64,000 nt of DNA, from NCBI RefSeq assembly GCF_001426405.1, contig NZ_LMEP01000004.1, forward strand, positions 1 to 64,000, given 5' to 3'. The DNA comes from Streptomyces sp. Root1304. Lineage in GTDB: Bacteria; Actinomycetota; Actinomycetes; Streptomycetales; Streptomycetaceae. Position numbers and translations under genes: made by a program. A model generated the notes under the pieces. It was not told the origin of the DNA and did not search any database. It saw only the letters and a program-made list of their open reading frames with translations. Below, piece after piece: positions 33,440 through 44,148 of the stretch. How positions within the stretch are numbered: position 1 is the stretch's first letter; each line of letters opens with the position of its first letter.

Positions 33440-34267
33440 CTACGGCTTCTGGAAGCCGGCGTCCCGGAGGATCTTCTGCGCCTCGGGCGAGGACAGCCAG
33501 GCGACGAACGCGGCCGCCGCCTCGGCGTTCGCGGAGCCCTTCACGGTGGCGGCGGGGTACTCGGCGACGGCGTTCTGCGCGTCGGGGATCTCGACGGCGG
33601 CGACCTTGTCCCTGGCGCTCTCGGCGTCCGTCCGGTAGACGAGGCCGGCGTCGGCCTCGCCCAGCTCGACCTTGCTGAGGACGGCGCGGACGTTGGGCTC
33701 CTGGGAGACCGCCTTCACCGTGATCTTCTGGGCGTCGAGGATCTTCCTGCTGTACTTGCCGGCCGGGACCTCGGGCGCGGCGAGGACGACCTTCAGCTTG
33801 GTGTCGGCCAGGTCCTTCAGCTCGTCGACCTTGAACGGGTTGCCCTTGCCGGTGGCGATGACGAGCCGGTTCTTCGCGATGACCGTCGGAGTGCCGGTGT
33901 CCGCCCTCACCTTGTCCATGCTCTTGGTGTCGGCGGTGACCAGGGCGTCGGCGGGGGACCCCTGGGCGACCTGGGCGACGAGCTCCTGGGAACCGGCGAA
34001 GGAGAAGGTGATCTTCGTGCCGGGGTGGGACTTCTCGTACGCGGCACCGGCGGTCCTGAACACGTCGGTCAGGGAGGCCGCGGCGAGCACCGTCAGGTCG
34101 GCGGCGGGGGCGGCGCTCGCGGAACCGGAGGGCGCGGAGCCGGGAGTGGTGGAGCCCGCGCCGTCCTTCCCTGAGTCGTCGCCGCAGGCGGCGAGCGGCA
34201 CGAGGAGGGCCGCGGTGAGGACGGCGGCGGCGGTGCGGCGTCTGGCGGGAGTGAGCGCGAGGGACAT
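33440..34267 (-). CDS. modA: Molybdate-binding lipoprotein ModA
   Basis: This 275-aa protein has a lipoprotein signal ending LVPLAAC-GDD, with the lipid-attached Cys near residue 28. A Gly/Ser/Ala linker is followed by the ModA fold: LTVLAAASLTDVF, FSFAGSQELVAQV, GSPADALVTAD and LGEADAGLVYRTD. These segments line the oxyanion pocket of molybdate-binding proteins. It captures molybdate outside the membrane and passes it to the ModBC fusion encoded downstream. Start ATG 34267 has AAGGAG about 11 nt upstream. Confidence 0.92.
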   Translation of the reverse strand: MSLALTPARRRTAAAVLTAALLVPLAACGDDSGKDGAGSTTPGSAPSGSASAAPAADLTVLAAASLTDVFRTAGAAYEKSHPGTKITFSFAGSQELVAQVAQGSPADALVTADTKSMDKVRADTGTPTVIAKNRLVIATGKGNPFKVDELKDLADTKLKVVLAAPEVPAGKYSRKILDAQKITVKAVSQEPNVRAVLSKVELGEADAGLVYRTDAESARDKVAAVEIPDAQNAVAEYPAATVKGSANAEAAAAFVAWLSSPEAQKILRDAGFQKP

Positions 34268-34414
34268 GGGCTTCGTGACTCCTTGGTGTCGTCCAGCCCC
34301 AGTTCTGGAGGACGGTTGGGGCCGCATGTGCGACACCGTAGGTGGATGAGCCTCTTATCTGCAACAAAAACGTGTGACTCTCCATGGCGAATGAGAGGCG
34401 GCTTGGAGGAAGCG

Positions 34415-34546
34415 ATGAACGGCGGTCGGACCATCGGCTTCAGCCTCCTCCTGGTCTTCGTCCTCGACCGCCCCTTCGCCGGCGAACTCAGCGTGAGCCC
34501 GGCACCGTACCGGGAGGGGGCGCTGGCCACGTACTGGGAACCGTGA
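34415..34546 (+). CDS. Possible small protein, 43 aa
   Basis: A short frame starts at ATG 34415 with an excellent GGAGGAAG 5 nt upstream. It encodes one hydrophobic stretch, IGFSLLLVFVLDRPF, then a polar tail. It lies in the gap between modA and a GNAT gene. I do not recognise it; it could be a real membrane microprotein or a fortuitous ORF. No family evidence is available. Confidence 0.3.
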   Translation: MNGGRTIGFSLLLVFVLDRPFAGELSVSPAPYREGALATYWEP

Positions 34547-34581
34547 CGCGGGTACGGCGCGGGCGCACGGGCCCGTGTCCG

Positions 34582-35064
34582 TCAGGGACGTCGTGCGGTG
34601 AGGTCCTTGGTCATGAAGACGCGGCCGGCGCCCGGCGGAGCGACGGGAACCTCCCCCAGCTGCCGCCACCCCTGTTTCCGGTAGAAGCCGGGGGCCTGGA
34701 AGGTGATCGTGTAGAGCACGCCCATGGCGCAGCCGCGGGCGCGGGCCTCGCCCTCGGCCCGGCGGAGGATCTCCGCGCCCAGCCCGCCGCCGCGCAGCTC
34801 GGGCGGCAGGAAGAACAGGTCGAGGAAGAACAGTCCGAGCGAGGTGCGCCCGGTGAGTCCGCCGACCACCCGGTGCGTCCCGGGCTCACGGACGAGGACG
34901 GCGAGAGGGCGGCGGTCGTCGACCCCGGTCCTCTCGACGTTGAACCGGTCCAGGGCGTCGGAGATCGCCGCGAGGTCCCCGGGCGCCGGGGCGTCGGTGA
35001 CGGCGAGGTCCGGGTGGGGTCCGCCTCGCGGGGGCGCACCGGCGGTCGTGTCGGATGCGGCCAT
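34582..35064 (-). CDS. GNAT-family N-acetyltransferase
   Basis: This 160-aa protein has the acetyl-CoA-binding motif A as LFFLPPELRGGGLGAEILRRAEGEARARG (Arg/Gln-x-x-Gly-x-Gly/Ala form) and a C-terminal QAPGFYRKQGWRQLGE strand, typical of GNAT enzymes. It should acetylate an amine of a small molecule or protein; the substrate is unknown. ATG 35064 is preceded by GGAGGAACC. It is divergent from an ArsR-like regulator gene at 35203, which may control it. Confidence 0.88.
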   Translation of the reverse strand: MAASDTTAGAPPRGGPHPDLAVTDAPAPGDLAAISDALDRFNVERTGVDDRRPLAVLVREPGTHRVVGGLTGRTSLGLFFLDLFFLPPELRGGGLGAEILRRAEGEARARGCAMGVLYTITFQAPGFYRKQGWRQLGEVPVAPPGAGRVFMTKDLTARRP

Positions 35065-35202
35065 GGTTCCTCCAGGGGGTGGGCGGAGGCGGTCGCGCCC
35101 CCGGTGCGGTCGCGGGGCGTGGGGGTGTGCCCCGCGCACCCGGCGAGGCTAGGGCGCGGACGCTTCGACGGTCGTCGAACCGAGGACGGCGACAATGGGG
35201 GC

Positions 35203-35916
35203 ATGGACAGGGACGCGGAGGGCCGGGACGTGGGGGTGGACCTGGCGGCCGTGGCGGGGCTGCTGGCCGACGGAACCCGGGCTTCCTTCTGTCTGGCACT
35301 GCTCGACGGCCGGGCGTGGACGGCGAGCGAGCTCGCCCGCCATGCCGGGGTCGCGTCCTCCACGGCGACCTCGCATCTGAACCTGCTCGTCGGCGGCGGA
35401 CTCCTCGTCGAGGAGCGGCACGGACGCCACCGCTATGTGCGGTTGGCCGACCGCCGGGTGGTCGATCTGATCGAGAGCCTCGCCGAGCTCGCCCCCCGGC
35501 GGGCGGTACGGACGCGGTCGCTGTCGGCCTCCGGCCGCGGCCGGGCGCTCGGCCGGGCCCGGCTCTGCTACGACCACCTCGCCGGATCCCTCGCGCTGGC
35601 GGTCACCGACGCGATGGCCGGGCGCGGGCTGCTGGAGTGGGGCTCCGAGCCGGGGCTGACCCACAAGGGCGCGGACTGGCTGGCCGGGGCGGGGATCGTT
35701 CTGCCGGAGGGCTCGCGCCGACCGCTGGTGCGCGCGTGCCTGGACTGGACCGAGCGCCGCCCCCATCTGGCCGGCGCCGTCGGCGCCGCCCTCTGCGGCC
35801 ACGCCCTCACCGCCGGCTGGGTCACGCGGATCGGCACCACCCGCGCGCTCTCGGTGACCGACGCGGGCCGCCGGGCGTTCCACGAGCACCTGGGTCTGCC
35901 GCCGGCCGGACTCTGA
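35203..35916 (+). CDS. ArsR-family winged-helix regulator
   Basis: This 237-aa protein has an N-terminal winged helix: LLADGTRASFCLALLDGRAWTASELARHAGVASSTATSHLNLLVGGG and then RHGRHRYVRL, the ArsR wing. It is longer than typical metal-sensing ArsR proteins (about 110 aa) and has no CxC metal site. The C-terminal half (residues 110-237) resembles the extended ArsR/SmtB-like regulators of streptomycetes with a CYDHLAGSLALAVTDAM segment. It is divergent from the GNAT gene, a likely target. Confidence 0.85.
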   Translation: MDRDAEGRDVGVDLAAVAGLLADGTRASFCLALLDGRAWTASELARHAGVASSTATSHLNLLVGGGLLVEERHGRHRYVRLADRRVVDLIESLAELAPRRAVRTRSLSASGRGRALGRARLCYDHLAGSLALAVTDAMAGRGLLEWGSEPGLTHKGADWLAGAGIVLPEGSRRPLVRACLDWTERRPHLAGAVGAALCGHALTAGWVTRIGTTRALSVTDAGRRAFHEHLGLPPAGL

Positions 35917-35960
35917 GCCCCCGGCGGGACTCCGGCCCCGTCGTTCCGGGGCGCTGAGCC

Positions 35961-36194
35961 TCACGACGGCGACGGCGTCGGGTGCCACAGTCCGTCGGTG
36001 TACGCGTGCGGGCTCCAGGTCGGTGCGGGGGAGGGCTCGAAGGGGCCGGCGCGGTTCTCCATCAGGACGACCATGAGGATCGCGAAGACCGAGGTGGCGA
36101 TGATCAGGCCGAGGCCGACGGGGTTGCGGGGATTGAGGGAGTAGCGGTTCGTACCCCACTTGCTCTTCTTGAAGACGGGCTCGTCGTCGTTCAC
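35961..36194 (-). CDS. Small single-pass membrane protein, unknown function
   Basis: This 77-aa protein starts at a GTG at 36194 with GAGGAG upstream. It has a charged N-terminus with FKKSKWGTNRYSLNPRNPVG, one hydrophobic helix (LGLIIATSVFAILMVVLM, about residues 29-46) and a Pro/Ser-rich outer tail. I recall similar conserved hypothetical proteins in streptomycetes but no function. It may associate with other membrane proteins. Confidence 0.65.
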   Translation of the reverse strand: MNDDEPVFKKSKWGTNRYSLNPRNPVGLGLIIATSVFAILMVVLMENRAGPFEPSPAPTWSPHAYTDGLWHPTPSPS

Positions 36195-36453
36195 CGCATG
36201 CTCCTCGGGCCGGGGCGCCGACCGGGCCTCCCGGCGCGCCACCAGCGAACTTATGGGCCCCTCGCGGGTCGTTGACAGGTTCTTGACGCGCACCCGGGCG
36301 CCCCCGTCCTTGCCGACGACCGGCAAGAAGCGTCGCCCGGCCGACCGCGCCGCACGCGCCCCCGCCCTTGACAACCAGTCATGCTCCTGACAGCAGTGGG
36401 GTCGCCGCGCCGTCTCGCGGACGGCGTCACGAAGCCAAGGGGGAGATCAGCGC

Positions 36454-37746
36454 ATGACCAAGCCTGGGACCGCGGGGGACGCGTACGACGTCGTCATCAG
36501 TGGAGCCGGCCTCGCCGGAAGCGCCGCGGCGATCCTGCTCGCGCGCCGCGGCGTCCGCGTCGCCCTGCTGGAACGCCGCTCGGACCCCGCCGCGTACAAG
36601 GTGCTCTGCACCCACTCCCTCACCGCCAACGCCCACCCGGTGCTGGACGAACTCGGCCTCCTTCCCGACCTGGAGAAGGCCGGAGCCGTCCGCAACGAGG
36701 CCCGCTGGTACACCCGTTGGGGATGGATCGAGCCGAGGGCCGCCGCGACGGGACCCGATTTGCCGTACGCGTACAACATCCGGCGCAGCGTCCTCGATCC
36801 GCTCATCAGGTCCCGCGCGGCGCAGACCCCCGGCGTCGACCTGCTCCTCGGCCACCAGGTGACCGGGCTGCTCCGGGAGGACGGGCCGCGGGGGCGCACC
36901 GTCGGGGTGCGCGCGTCCACGCGCGAGGGCGAGCGGGAGATCCGGGCCCGCCTCGTGGTCGGCGCCGACGGCAAGGACTCGCCCGTCGCGAGGTTCGCCG
37001 GGCTGCCCACCCGGACGTACGAGAACGGCCGGTTCGGCTATCTCGCCCACTTCCGCGGACTCCCGCTGCACGGCGGGATCGGCCAGACCTGGTTCCTCGA
37101 ACCCGACATGGCGTACGCGTTCCCGAACGACGACGGGGTCACCGTCCTCGCCGTCCTCCCGGACAAGAAGCGGCTGCCCGCCTTCCGGGAGGACCTGGAG
37201 GGCAGCTTCCTCGACTTCGTCCGCGCCCTGCCCGAAGCGCCGCCCGTCGACGACGCCGAGCGCGTCTCGAAGATCATCGGCACGCTCGACTACCCGCTCC
37301 TCAGCCGCGAGCCGACCGCGCCGGGGCTCGCGCTCGTCGGCGACGCGGCCCTGACCGGTGACCCCCTGTGGGGCGTGGGATGCGGCTGGGCCCTGCAGTC
37401 CGCCCACTGGCTGGCGGAGGCGGTCGGCCCCGCCGCCGCCGGTCGCGGCGACCTCGACCGGTCGCTCGCACGGTACGCGCGCGTGCACCGGCGCCGGCTG
37501 CGCCCGCACCAGTACCTGGCCGCCGACTACGCGAAGGGGCGCCCGTTCAACCCCATGGAACGGCTGGTGTTCTCGGCGGCGGCGCGCGACGAGGCGGTGG
37601 CCCGCCACATGTACCTGTTCGCCTCGCGTCTCATCGGCCCGCTGCGCTTCCTGAGCCCGGCGGCGCTGGCCAGGGCGGTGGCCGTCAACATCCGGCACCT
37701 CCGGCACCGCGGGGCCGCGGCGCCGGCCGTACCGACGGCGCCCTGA
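36454..37746 (+). CDS. Geranylgeranyl reductase-family FAD-dependent oxidoreductase
   Basis: This 430-aa flavoprotein begins with the dinucleotide-binding motif VVISGAGLAGSAAAILLARRG. It has the second FAD motif VGADGKDSPVARFAG and a third, GLALVGDAALTGDPLWGVGCGWALQ, as in the geranylgeranyl reductase/PHBH superfamily. Members reduce prenyl chains or hydroxylate aromatics. No terpene or aromatic partner is adjacent, so the substrate is open. ATG 36454 follows AAGGGGGAGA. Confidence 0.87.
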   Translation: MTKPGTAGDAYDVVISGAGLAGSAAAILLARRGVRVALLERRSDPAAYKVLCTHSLTANAHPVLDELGLLPDLEKAGAVRNEARWYTRWGWIEPRAAATGPDLPYAYNIRRSVLDPLIRSRAAQTPGVDLLLGHQVTGLLREDGPRGRTVGVRASTREGEREIRARLVVGADGKDSPVARFAGLPTRTYENGRFGYLAHFRGLPLHGGIGQTWFLEPDMAYAFPNDDGVTVLAVLPDKKRLPAFREDLEGSFLDFVRALPEAPPVDDAERVSKIIGTLDYPLLSREPTAPGLALVGDAALTGDPLWGVGCGWALQSAHWLAEAVGPAAAGRGDLDRSLARYARVHRRRLRPHQYLAADYAKGRPFNPMERLVFSAAARDEAVARHMYLFASRLIGPLRFLSPAALARAVAVNIRHLRHRGAAAPAVPTAP

Positions 37747-39231
<1,485 letters not shown>

Positions 39232-39407
39232 GCGACGGGGAAGCGACGGGCGCGGCCCGGCGCGGCGGGGGTCACCGGGTCCGTCCGACCGGCCATCCGT
39301 GTCATACCCGCGGCCCCACCGGGATGCCGCCTCGCCCCGGAGTGTGCAGGCTGGTGTCCCGGGCGGGGCTCCCGTCCGGGCGCCGCCGGTGAGAGGGAGA
39401 GGACGCC

Positions 39408-40754
39408 ATGGGCAGGGGCAGTACGCGCGTGGCCGGTCCCGACGGCGGAGGGATCGCGCGTCTGCTCGCGCGTCTCGCCCTGCTCGCGGTGATCGGTTCG
39501 CTGGTCGCCCTCGTGCTGGCGGTGGGGGAGGGCGGGCTGCTCGTCCTCGGGGCCGGGCTCCTCGGGCTCGTCGCCTGCGCCGTCGGCGTGTGGTGGTTCG
39601 TGGCGCACCGGGGCGCCGTACGGCTGCTGGGCGCGCTCCTCGCGGCGGCGGCTCCCGCGGGCGTCGTCGTGCTCTTCACGTACAAGGGGCTGTGGCTGAC
39701 GGCGGTCCTCCTGTGCCTGTGCTGGGCCGTGGCGCTGCTCTGCGCACGGGCGGCGCTGCGCAGCGCGCGGCCGGAGAAGTCGTCCCGGGCGACGCCCGCC
39801 TCTCCGCCGGTCCGACCGGTCCTGATCATGAACCCGAAGTCCGGTGGCGGGAAGGTGGGCCGGTTCCACCTGGCCGAACGCGCGGAGGAGCTCGGCGCAC
39901 GGGTGATTCTGCTCGACCCGTCCGCCCCCGCCGATGTCGCCGAGCTGGCGAGGGAGGCGGTGGCCGGGGGCGCGGACCTGCTGGGGGTCGCGGGCGGCGA
40001 CGGCACCCAGGCACTGGTCGCCGCGGTCGCCGCCGAGCACGACCTGCCGTTCCTCGTGGTCTCCGCCGGCACCCGCAACCACTTCGCCATGGACCTGGGC
40101 CTCGACCGGTCCGACCCCTCCCGCTGCCTGGACGCGCTGACCGACGGCGAGGAGCTGCGGATCGATCTCGGCGACGTGGCCGGCCGGGCGTTCGTGAACA
40201 CGGTGTCCTTCGGGGTGTACGCCGACGTCGTCCAGCACCCCGAGTACCGCGACGACAAGACGGGCACGGCGCTGGCCCTCATGCCGGACCTGCTGCTCGG
40301 TGACGGCGTACGACGGGTCGACGCGCGGGTCGACGACACCACGCTCTCCGCCCAGCAGGCCCTGCTGATCAGCAACAACCCGTACGTCTCGCCCGACGAA
40401 CTCAGCGGCTCGGGCCGCCGGCCGAGCCTCGACGACGGTGAGCTGGGTGTGCTCGGCATCCGTGTGGAGGACGCGGGGCAGGCCGCCGACCTGGCCGTAC
40501 GGGGCTCGCAGTCCAACGGACTGACCGTGATGAGCGCCCAGCGCGTCGAGGTGACCGCGGGGACGGACGAGATCGCGGTGGCGGTCGACGGCGAGGCCCT
40601 GCGGATGCCCACCCCGGTGGTGTGCACGCTCCGCGCGGGGGCGCTGCGGGTGCTGGTGCCGCGCGACCGCCCGGGTGTCCCCGTACCCCTGCCGCCCGTG
40701 CGGTGGCGGCAGATCCTCGACCTGGCCCTCGGGCGTACCGGCGCCACGGGGTGA
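39408..40754 (+). CDS. Membrane-anchored diacylglycerol kinase-like lipid kinase
   Basis: This 448-aa protein has an N-terminal membrane region of about four helices (residues 15-115), followed by a diacylglycerol-kinase catalytic domain: LIMNPKSGGGKV, VAGGDGTQALVAAV (the GGDGT ATP site) and SAGTRNHFAMDLGLDR. Family enzymes phosphorylate diacylglycerol, ceramide or related lipids to phospholipid precursors. The start at 39408 has GGGAGAGGA upstream. Its end is only 18 bp from the convergent truncated ABC gene. Confidence 0.87.
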   Translation: MGRGSTRVAGPDGGGIARLLARLALLAVIGSLVALVLAVGEGGLLVLGAGLLGLVACAVGVWWFVAHRGAVRLLGALLAAAAPAGVVVLFTYKGLWLTAVLLCLCWAVALLCARAALRSARPEKSSRATPASPPVRPVLIMNPKSGGGKVGRFHLAERAEELGARVILLDPSAPADVAELAREAVAGGADLLGVAGGDGTQALVAAVAAEHDLPFLVVSAGTRNHFAMDLGLDRSDPSRCLDALTDGEELRIDLGDVAGRAFVNTVSFGVYADVVQHPEYRDDKTGTALALMPDLLLGDGVRRVDARVDDTTLSAQQALLISNNPYVSPDELSGSGRRPSLDDGELGVLGIRVEDAGQAADLAVRGSQSNGLTVMSAQRVEVTAGTDEIAVAVDGEALRMPTPVVCTLRAGALRVLVPRDRPGVPVPLPPVRWRQILDLALGRTGATG

Positions 40755-40772
40755 CGCCGGGCGGGGGCTCCC

Positions 40773-41453
40773 TCACACGGGCTCGGTCCGGCGACCGCCT
40801 TCCGGTACGACCAGCGGGGTGCCGGCGACGGGGCAGGCGATGACCTTGGCGCGCAGGCCGAAGACGTCCTCGACCAGGTCGGGGGTGACGATGTCCGAAG
40901 GGGCACCGGCGGCGACGACGCGGCCGTCGCGCATGGCGATGAGGTGGTCGGCGTAGCGGCAGGCGAGGTTCAGCTCGTGGAGGACCATGACCACCGTGCG
41001 CCCGTGGGACCGGTTGAGCCCCGCGACCAGTTCGAGGACGTCGACCTGGTGGGCCAGGTCCAGATACGTCGTCGGCTCGTCGAGGAGCAGCACCGGTGTG
41101 TCCTGGGCGAGGACCATCGCGATCCAGACGCGCTGGCGCTGGCCGCCGGAGAGCTCGTCGATGGACCGGAGCGCCAGGTCCGCCGCGCCGGTGGCGGCCA
41201 GGGCCGCGTCCACGGCGGCCTCGTCGGTGGAGGACCACTGGCGCCACCAGCGCTGGTGCGGGGTGCGGCCGCGGGCGACCAGGTCGCGGACGGTGATGCC
41301 GTCGGGGGCGCTCGGGGTCTGCGGCAGCAGTGCGAGGCGCAGCGCGAAGTCGCGGGCGGAGAGGCCCGCTATGTCCTCGCCGTCGAGGTGGACGGTGCCG
41401 CCGGACGGCGTCAGGAGCCGGGCACTGGAGTGCGGGCAGACGCTCGCCACCAT
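40773..41453 (-). pseudogene. Siderophore ABC transporter ATPase, 5'-truncated (no Walker A)
   Basis: The 226-aa frame has an FecE/FepC-type ATPase body: LDGEDIAGLSARDFALRLALLPQ, signature LSGGQRQRVWIAMVLAQDTPVLLLDEPTTYLD and VLHELNLACRYADHL. Family members are about 260-290 aa and carry a Walker A P-loop near residue 40. Here the sequence begins directly at ARLLTPSGG, which normally follows the P-loop, after ten unrelated codons. The missing 45 or so residues include the whole Walker A, so the ATPase cannot work. The ATG at 41453 shares the CATG with the start of the opposing NIS gene, marking a probable deletion junction near 41420-41430. Confidence 0.75.
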
Positions 41454-42873
41454 GAGGCTGCACGAACGAACCCGGGAGGAGGCCGCCGAACGGCTGACCG
41501 CCCGGTACGGGAACGACCCCTCCCGCTGGACGGGCTGCGCCGGCGGACTCGCGCACGAAGCGCTCGCCGCCCGGCTCGACCATCCCGTGTACCCCACCGC
41601 GCGGGGGCGTTCCGGCCTCGACGACGACCACGTACGCGCGTACGCACCCGAGTTCCACCCCCGCTTCCCGCTGCGCTGGGTCGCCGTCCCCGAAGAAGCC
41701 GTCACCGTGCCCGGCGGCGTCGCGAGCCTCCCCGCCCGCTGGCCCTCCCCGGCCGAACTGGGCCTGCCGGAGCTGTCCGGCACCCATCTCGTCCTCCCCG
41801 TCCACCCGCTCACGGCGGGGGAGTCGGCGGCTTCCCTCACGGAAGCCCTGCGCGCCGTCGCCCCGCACGGCCGTGCGGTGATCGCGCCGCGCCCGTACCT
41901 GGAGGTCGTGCCGACCCTCTCCATGCGTACGGTCGCCCTCGCCGACGAACCGTCCCTGCACCTCAAACTGCCCCTGGTCACCGCCACCCTGGGCCTGCGC
42001 AACCGGCGCACCATCAAGCCGGGCACGCTCGTGGACGGGGCCGCGGGCCAGCGACTCCTGGAGACGGTGATCTCCCGGGAACCACGGTTCCGCGAAACGA
42101 TCCTGCACGCCGACGAGACGGTGTACGCCCACGCCGGCCACGAACTCCTCGCCGTGCTCTGCCGCCGCTACCCGGCAGGTCTCGACGCCTCGGTCGTCGT
42201 CCCCCTGGCGGCGCTGCTCAGCGAGGCCCCCGGCGGGCGCCCGCTGATCGACCACCTCGCCGACCGGTTCCACGGCGGGGACCCGGTCGCCCTGCTCGAC
42301 GCCGTCCTGACGCTGCTGTTCGACTGGCAGACCACGCTCTTCGGGTACGGGATCGCCCTGGAGTCCCACCAGCAGAACATCTCGCTGGTACTGGACCGCA
42401 CCCCGGACGGCCGCACCCGGCTCCGGCTGCTGTTCAAGGACAACGACGGGCCGCGCATCGACTTCCGGCGCCTGCGCGACGCCCTCGGCGCCGACGCACC
42501 CGACCCCGCCGCGTTCGACGACCCCCGCGTCCCCGCCGACGACGACCGGGCCGTCACCGACGTGTTCACCACCATCACCCTGCACCTGTGCGCGGGCGCG
42601 TACGCCTTCGGCCTCGCCCGCGAGGGCCGCGCCCCGCTCAACACCCTGCTCACGCTCGTACGGGACCGGCTGACCGAGGCCGTCGAACGGCTCGGGACCC
42701 GGCCCGGCGAGCCCGGCGCGGTCCTGCGCGCCCATGTGCTGCGGGCCCCGGAACTCCCGGTCAAGGCCATGGTCACCGCCGGAACCCTGCTCTCCAAGGA
42801 GCGCTCGGGTGCCGCCGACATCAACAAGCACTACACCACAGGCCCCAACTACCTGAGGACGGTGGAGAGATGA
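41452..42873 (+). CDS. NIS siderophore synthetase 1 (IucA/IucC family), likely N-terminally truncated
   Basis: The 473-aa frame contains IucA/IucC motifs: DHPVYPTARGRSGL, YAPEFHPRFPLRWVAVP, THLVLPVHPL, TLSMRTVALADEPSLHLKLPL and, in the C-terminal domain, GIALESHQQNISLVLD and LLFKDNDGPRIDF. Such enzymes ligate citrate or another carboxylate to an amine via an acyl adenylate. In the full-length paralogue at 44148 the equivalent of the first motif is at about residue 167, but here it is at about residue 44, so roughly 120 residues are missing. In-frame codons before the ATG (ALECGQTLAT) look like the remaining NIS sequence up to the junction with the ABC fragment. It overlaps the exporter gene by ATGA. 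Confidence 0.75.
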   Translation: MRLHERTREEAAERLTARYGNDPSRWTGCAGGLAHEALAARLDHPVYPTARGRSGLDDDHVRAYAPEFHPRFPLRWVAVPEEAVTVPGGVASLPARWPSPAELGLPELSGTHLVLPVHPLTAGESAASLTEALRAVAPHGRAVIAPRPYLEVVPTLSMRTVALADEPSLHLKLPLVTATLGLRNRRTIKPGTLVDGAAGQRLLETVISREPRFRETILHADETVYAHAGHELLAVLCRRYPAGLDASVVVPLAALLSEAPGGRPLIDHLADRFHGGDPVALLDAVLTLLFDWQTTLFGYGIALESHQQNISLVLDRTPDGRTRLRLLFKDNDGPRIDFRRLRDALGADAPDPAAFDDPRVPADDDRAVTDVFTTITLHLCAGAYAFGLAREGRAPLNTLLTLVRDRLTEAVERLGTRPGEPGAVLRAHVLRAPELPVKAMVTAGTLLSKERSGAADINKHYTTGPNYLRTVER

Positions 42874-44148
42874 GCGCCGCCACCGCGTCATCGGCCGGTA
42901 CGAGGACCCCCTCGTCGACCGACCCGTCAGCGGCCCGCCGCCAGGTGCGCGCCGTGGCCGGGTGTTACTTCGTGGCCTCGTTCGCCGCCCTCGGCCTGCC
43001 GCCCTTCCTCACCGAGATCCTGCCGGAGCTGGGCGACCCCACGGCCCGCTGGGCCGGGGTGCTCTACATCGTCCCGACCGTGTTCGGCGCCATCGGCGCA
43101 CCCCTGTGGGGGCGGCTCGCGGACCGCTACGGCCGCAAGCGGCTGCTGCTGCGCGCACAGCTCGGCCTCGCGGTGTCCTTCCTGCTCGCCGGCTGGGCGG
43201 ACTCGCTCCCGGCCTTCACCGCCGCGCTCGTCCTCCAGGGCGTCCTGGGGGGAACGTTCGCGGCCTCCAACGCCTACCTCGGCGCGGCGCTCGAAGGCCC
43301 CGCCCTCTCGAAGGCGCTCACCCTCATGCAGGGCGCGGCACGCGCCTCCCTCGTCTTCGCGCCGATCGTCGTCGGATCGCTCTCGCCCTGGCTCTCCCCG
43401 CACCGGCAGTACGCCCTGCTCGCCGTACTGCCGCTGACGGCCGCCCTGCTGATCTGCGCGCTGCCGGAGTCACGGGGGAGTGGAGAGGAACCGGACGGCA
43501 CGGCGCTGCCGGACACACCCGTGGCCCCGGACGCGACGGCACCGTCGGCGACCCCGCAGGAGATTCCGGAGCGAACCCGGCCGGCCACCCCCCTGCACCC
43601 TCTACGCCCTGGAGTTCGCCTTCGTCTTCTCCACCGTCATCTCCTTCCCGTACCTCATCTCCCTCGTCGAGGAACGCCTCCCGGGGACCTCCACCGGTGT
43701 CTCCGGCGTCATGTTCGCCCTGCCGCACCTGTGTTACCTGCTCGTGGCGATGCCCGTGCACCGGGCGTTCCACCACCGCCCCCGGCTCGGGCTCGCCCTC
43801 GGCTTCCTCTGCATCGCGCTCGGCCTCGCCGGACACGGTGTGGCCGGCTCGCTGCCCGCGTTCGCCGCCGTACGGCTCGTCCTCGGCGCCGGCCTCACCC
43901 TCGGGCTCGTCTGTCTCTCCGTGCTGGCCGCCGACTGTGCCAAGGGCCGTGCTCCCGGGGGCATGTTCGGCTCCCTGGAGTTCTTCTCCAAGGCCGGCGC
44001 CGTCGCGGCGGGAGTGGCCGCCGCGGTCGGCACCGCCTCCTTCGGCCCCACCGCGCCCGTCCTCATCGGCACCGCCGTCGCCCTGGCCACGATCGTCCCC
44101 ATCGCCCTGCCCTTCGTGAACCCTCTCGGCACTCGCTGGAGCCGTTGA
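42870..44148 (+). pseudogene. MFS siderophore exporter with frameshift in a C6 run
   Basis: From ATG 42870 the first part encodes six membrane helices, including the MFS loop GRLADRYGRKRLLLR, up to PQEIPERTRPATP. The reading then breaks at the C-run 43588-43593. The second half continues in another frame as CTLYALEFAFVFSTVISFP and ends at 44148. Removing one C would restore a single protein of about 425 aa. Its place between two NIS synthetases matches PvsC-type exporters. It may be a true mutation or a homopolymer sequencing error. The end overlaps the next ATG by 1 nt. Confidence 0.75.
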
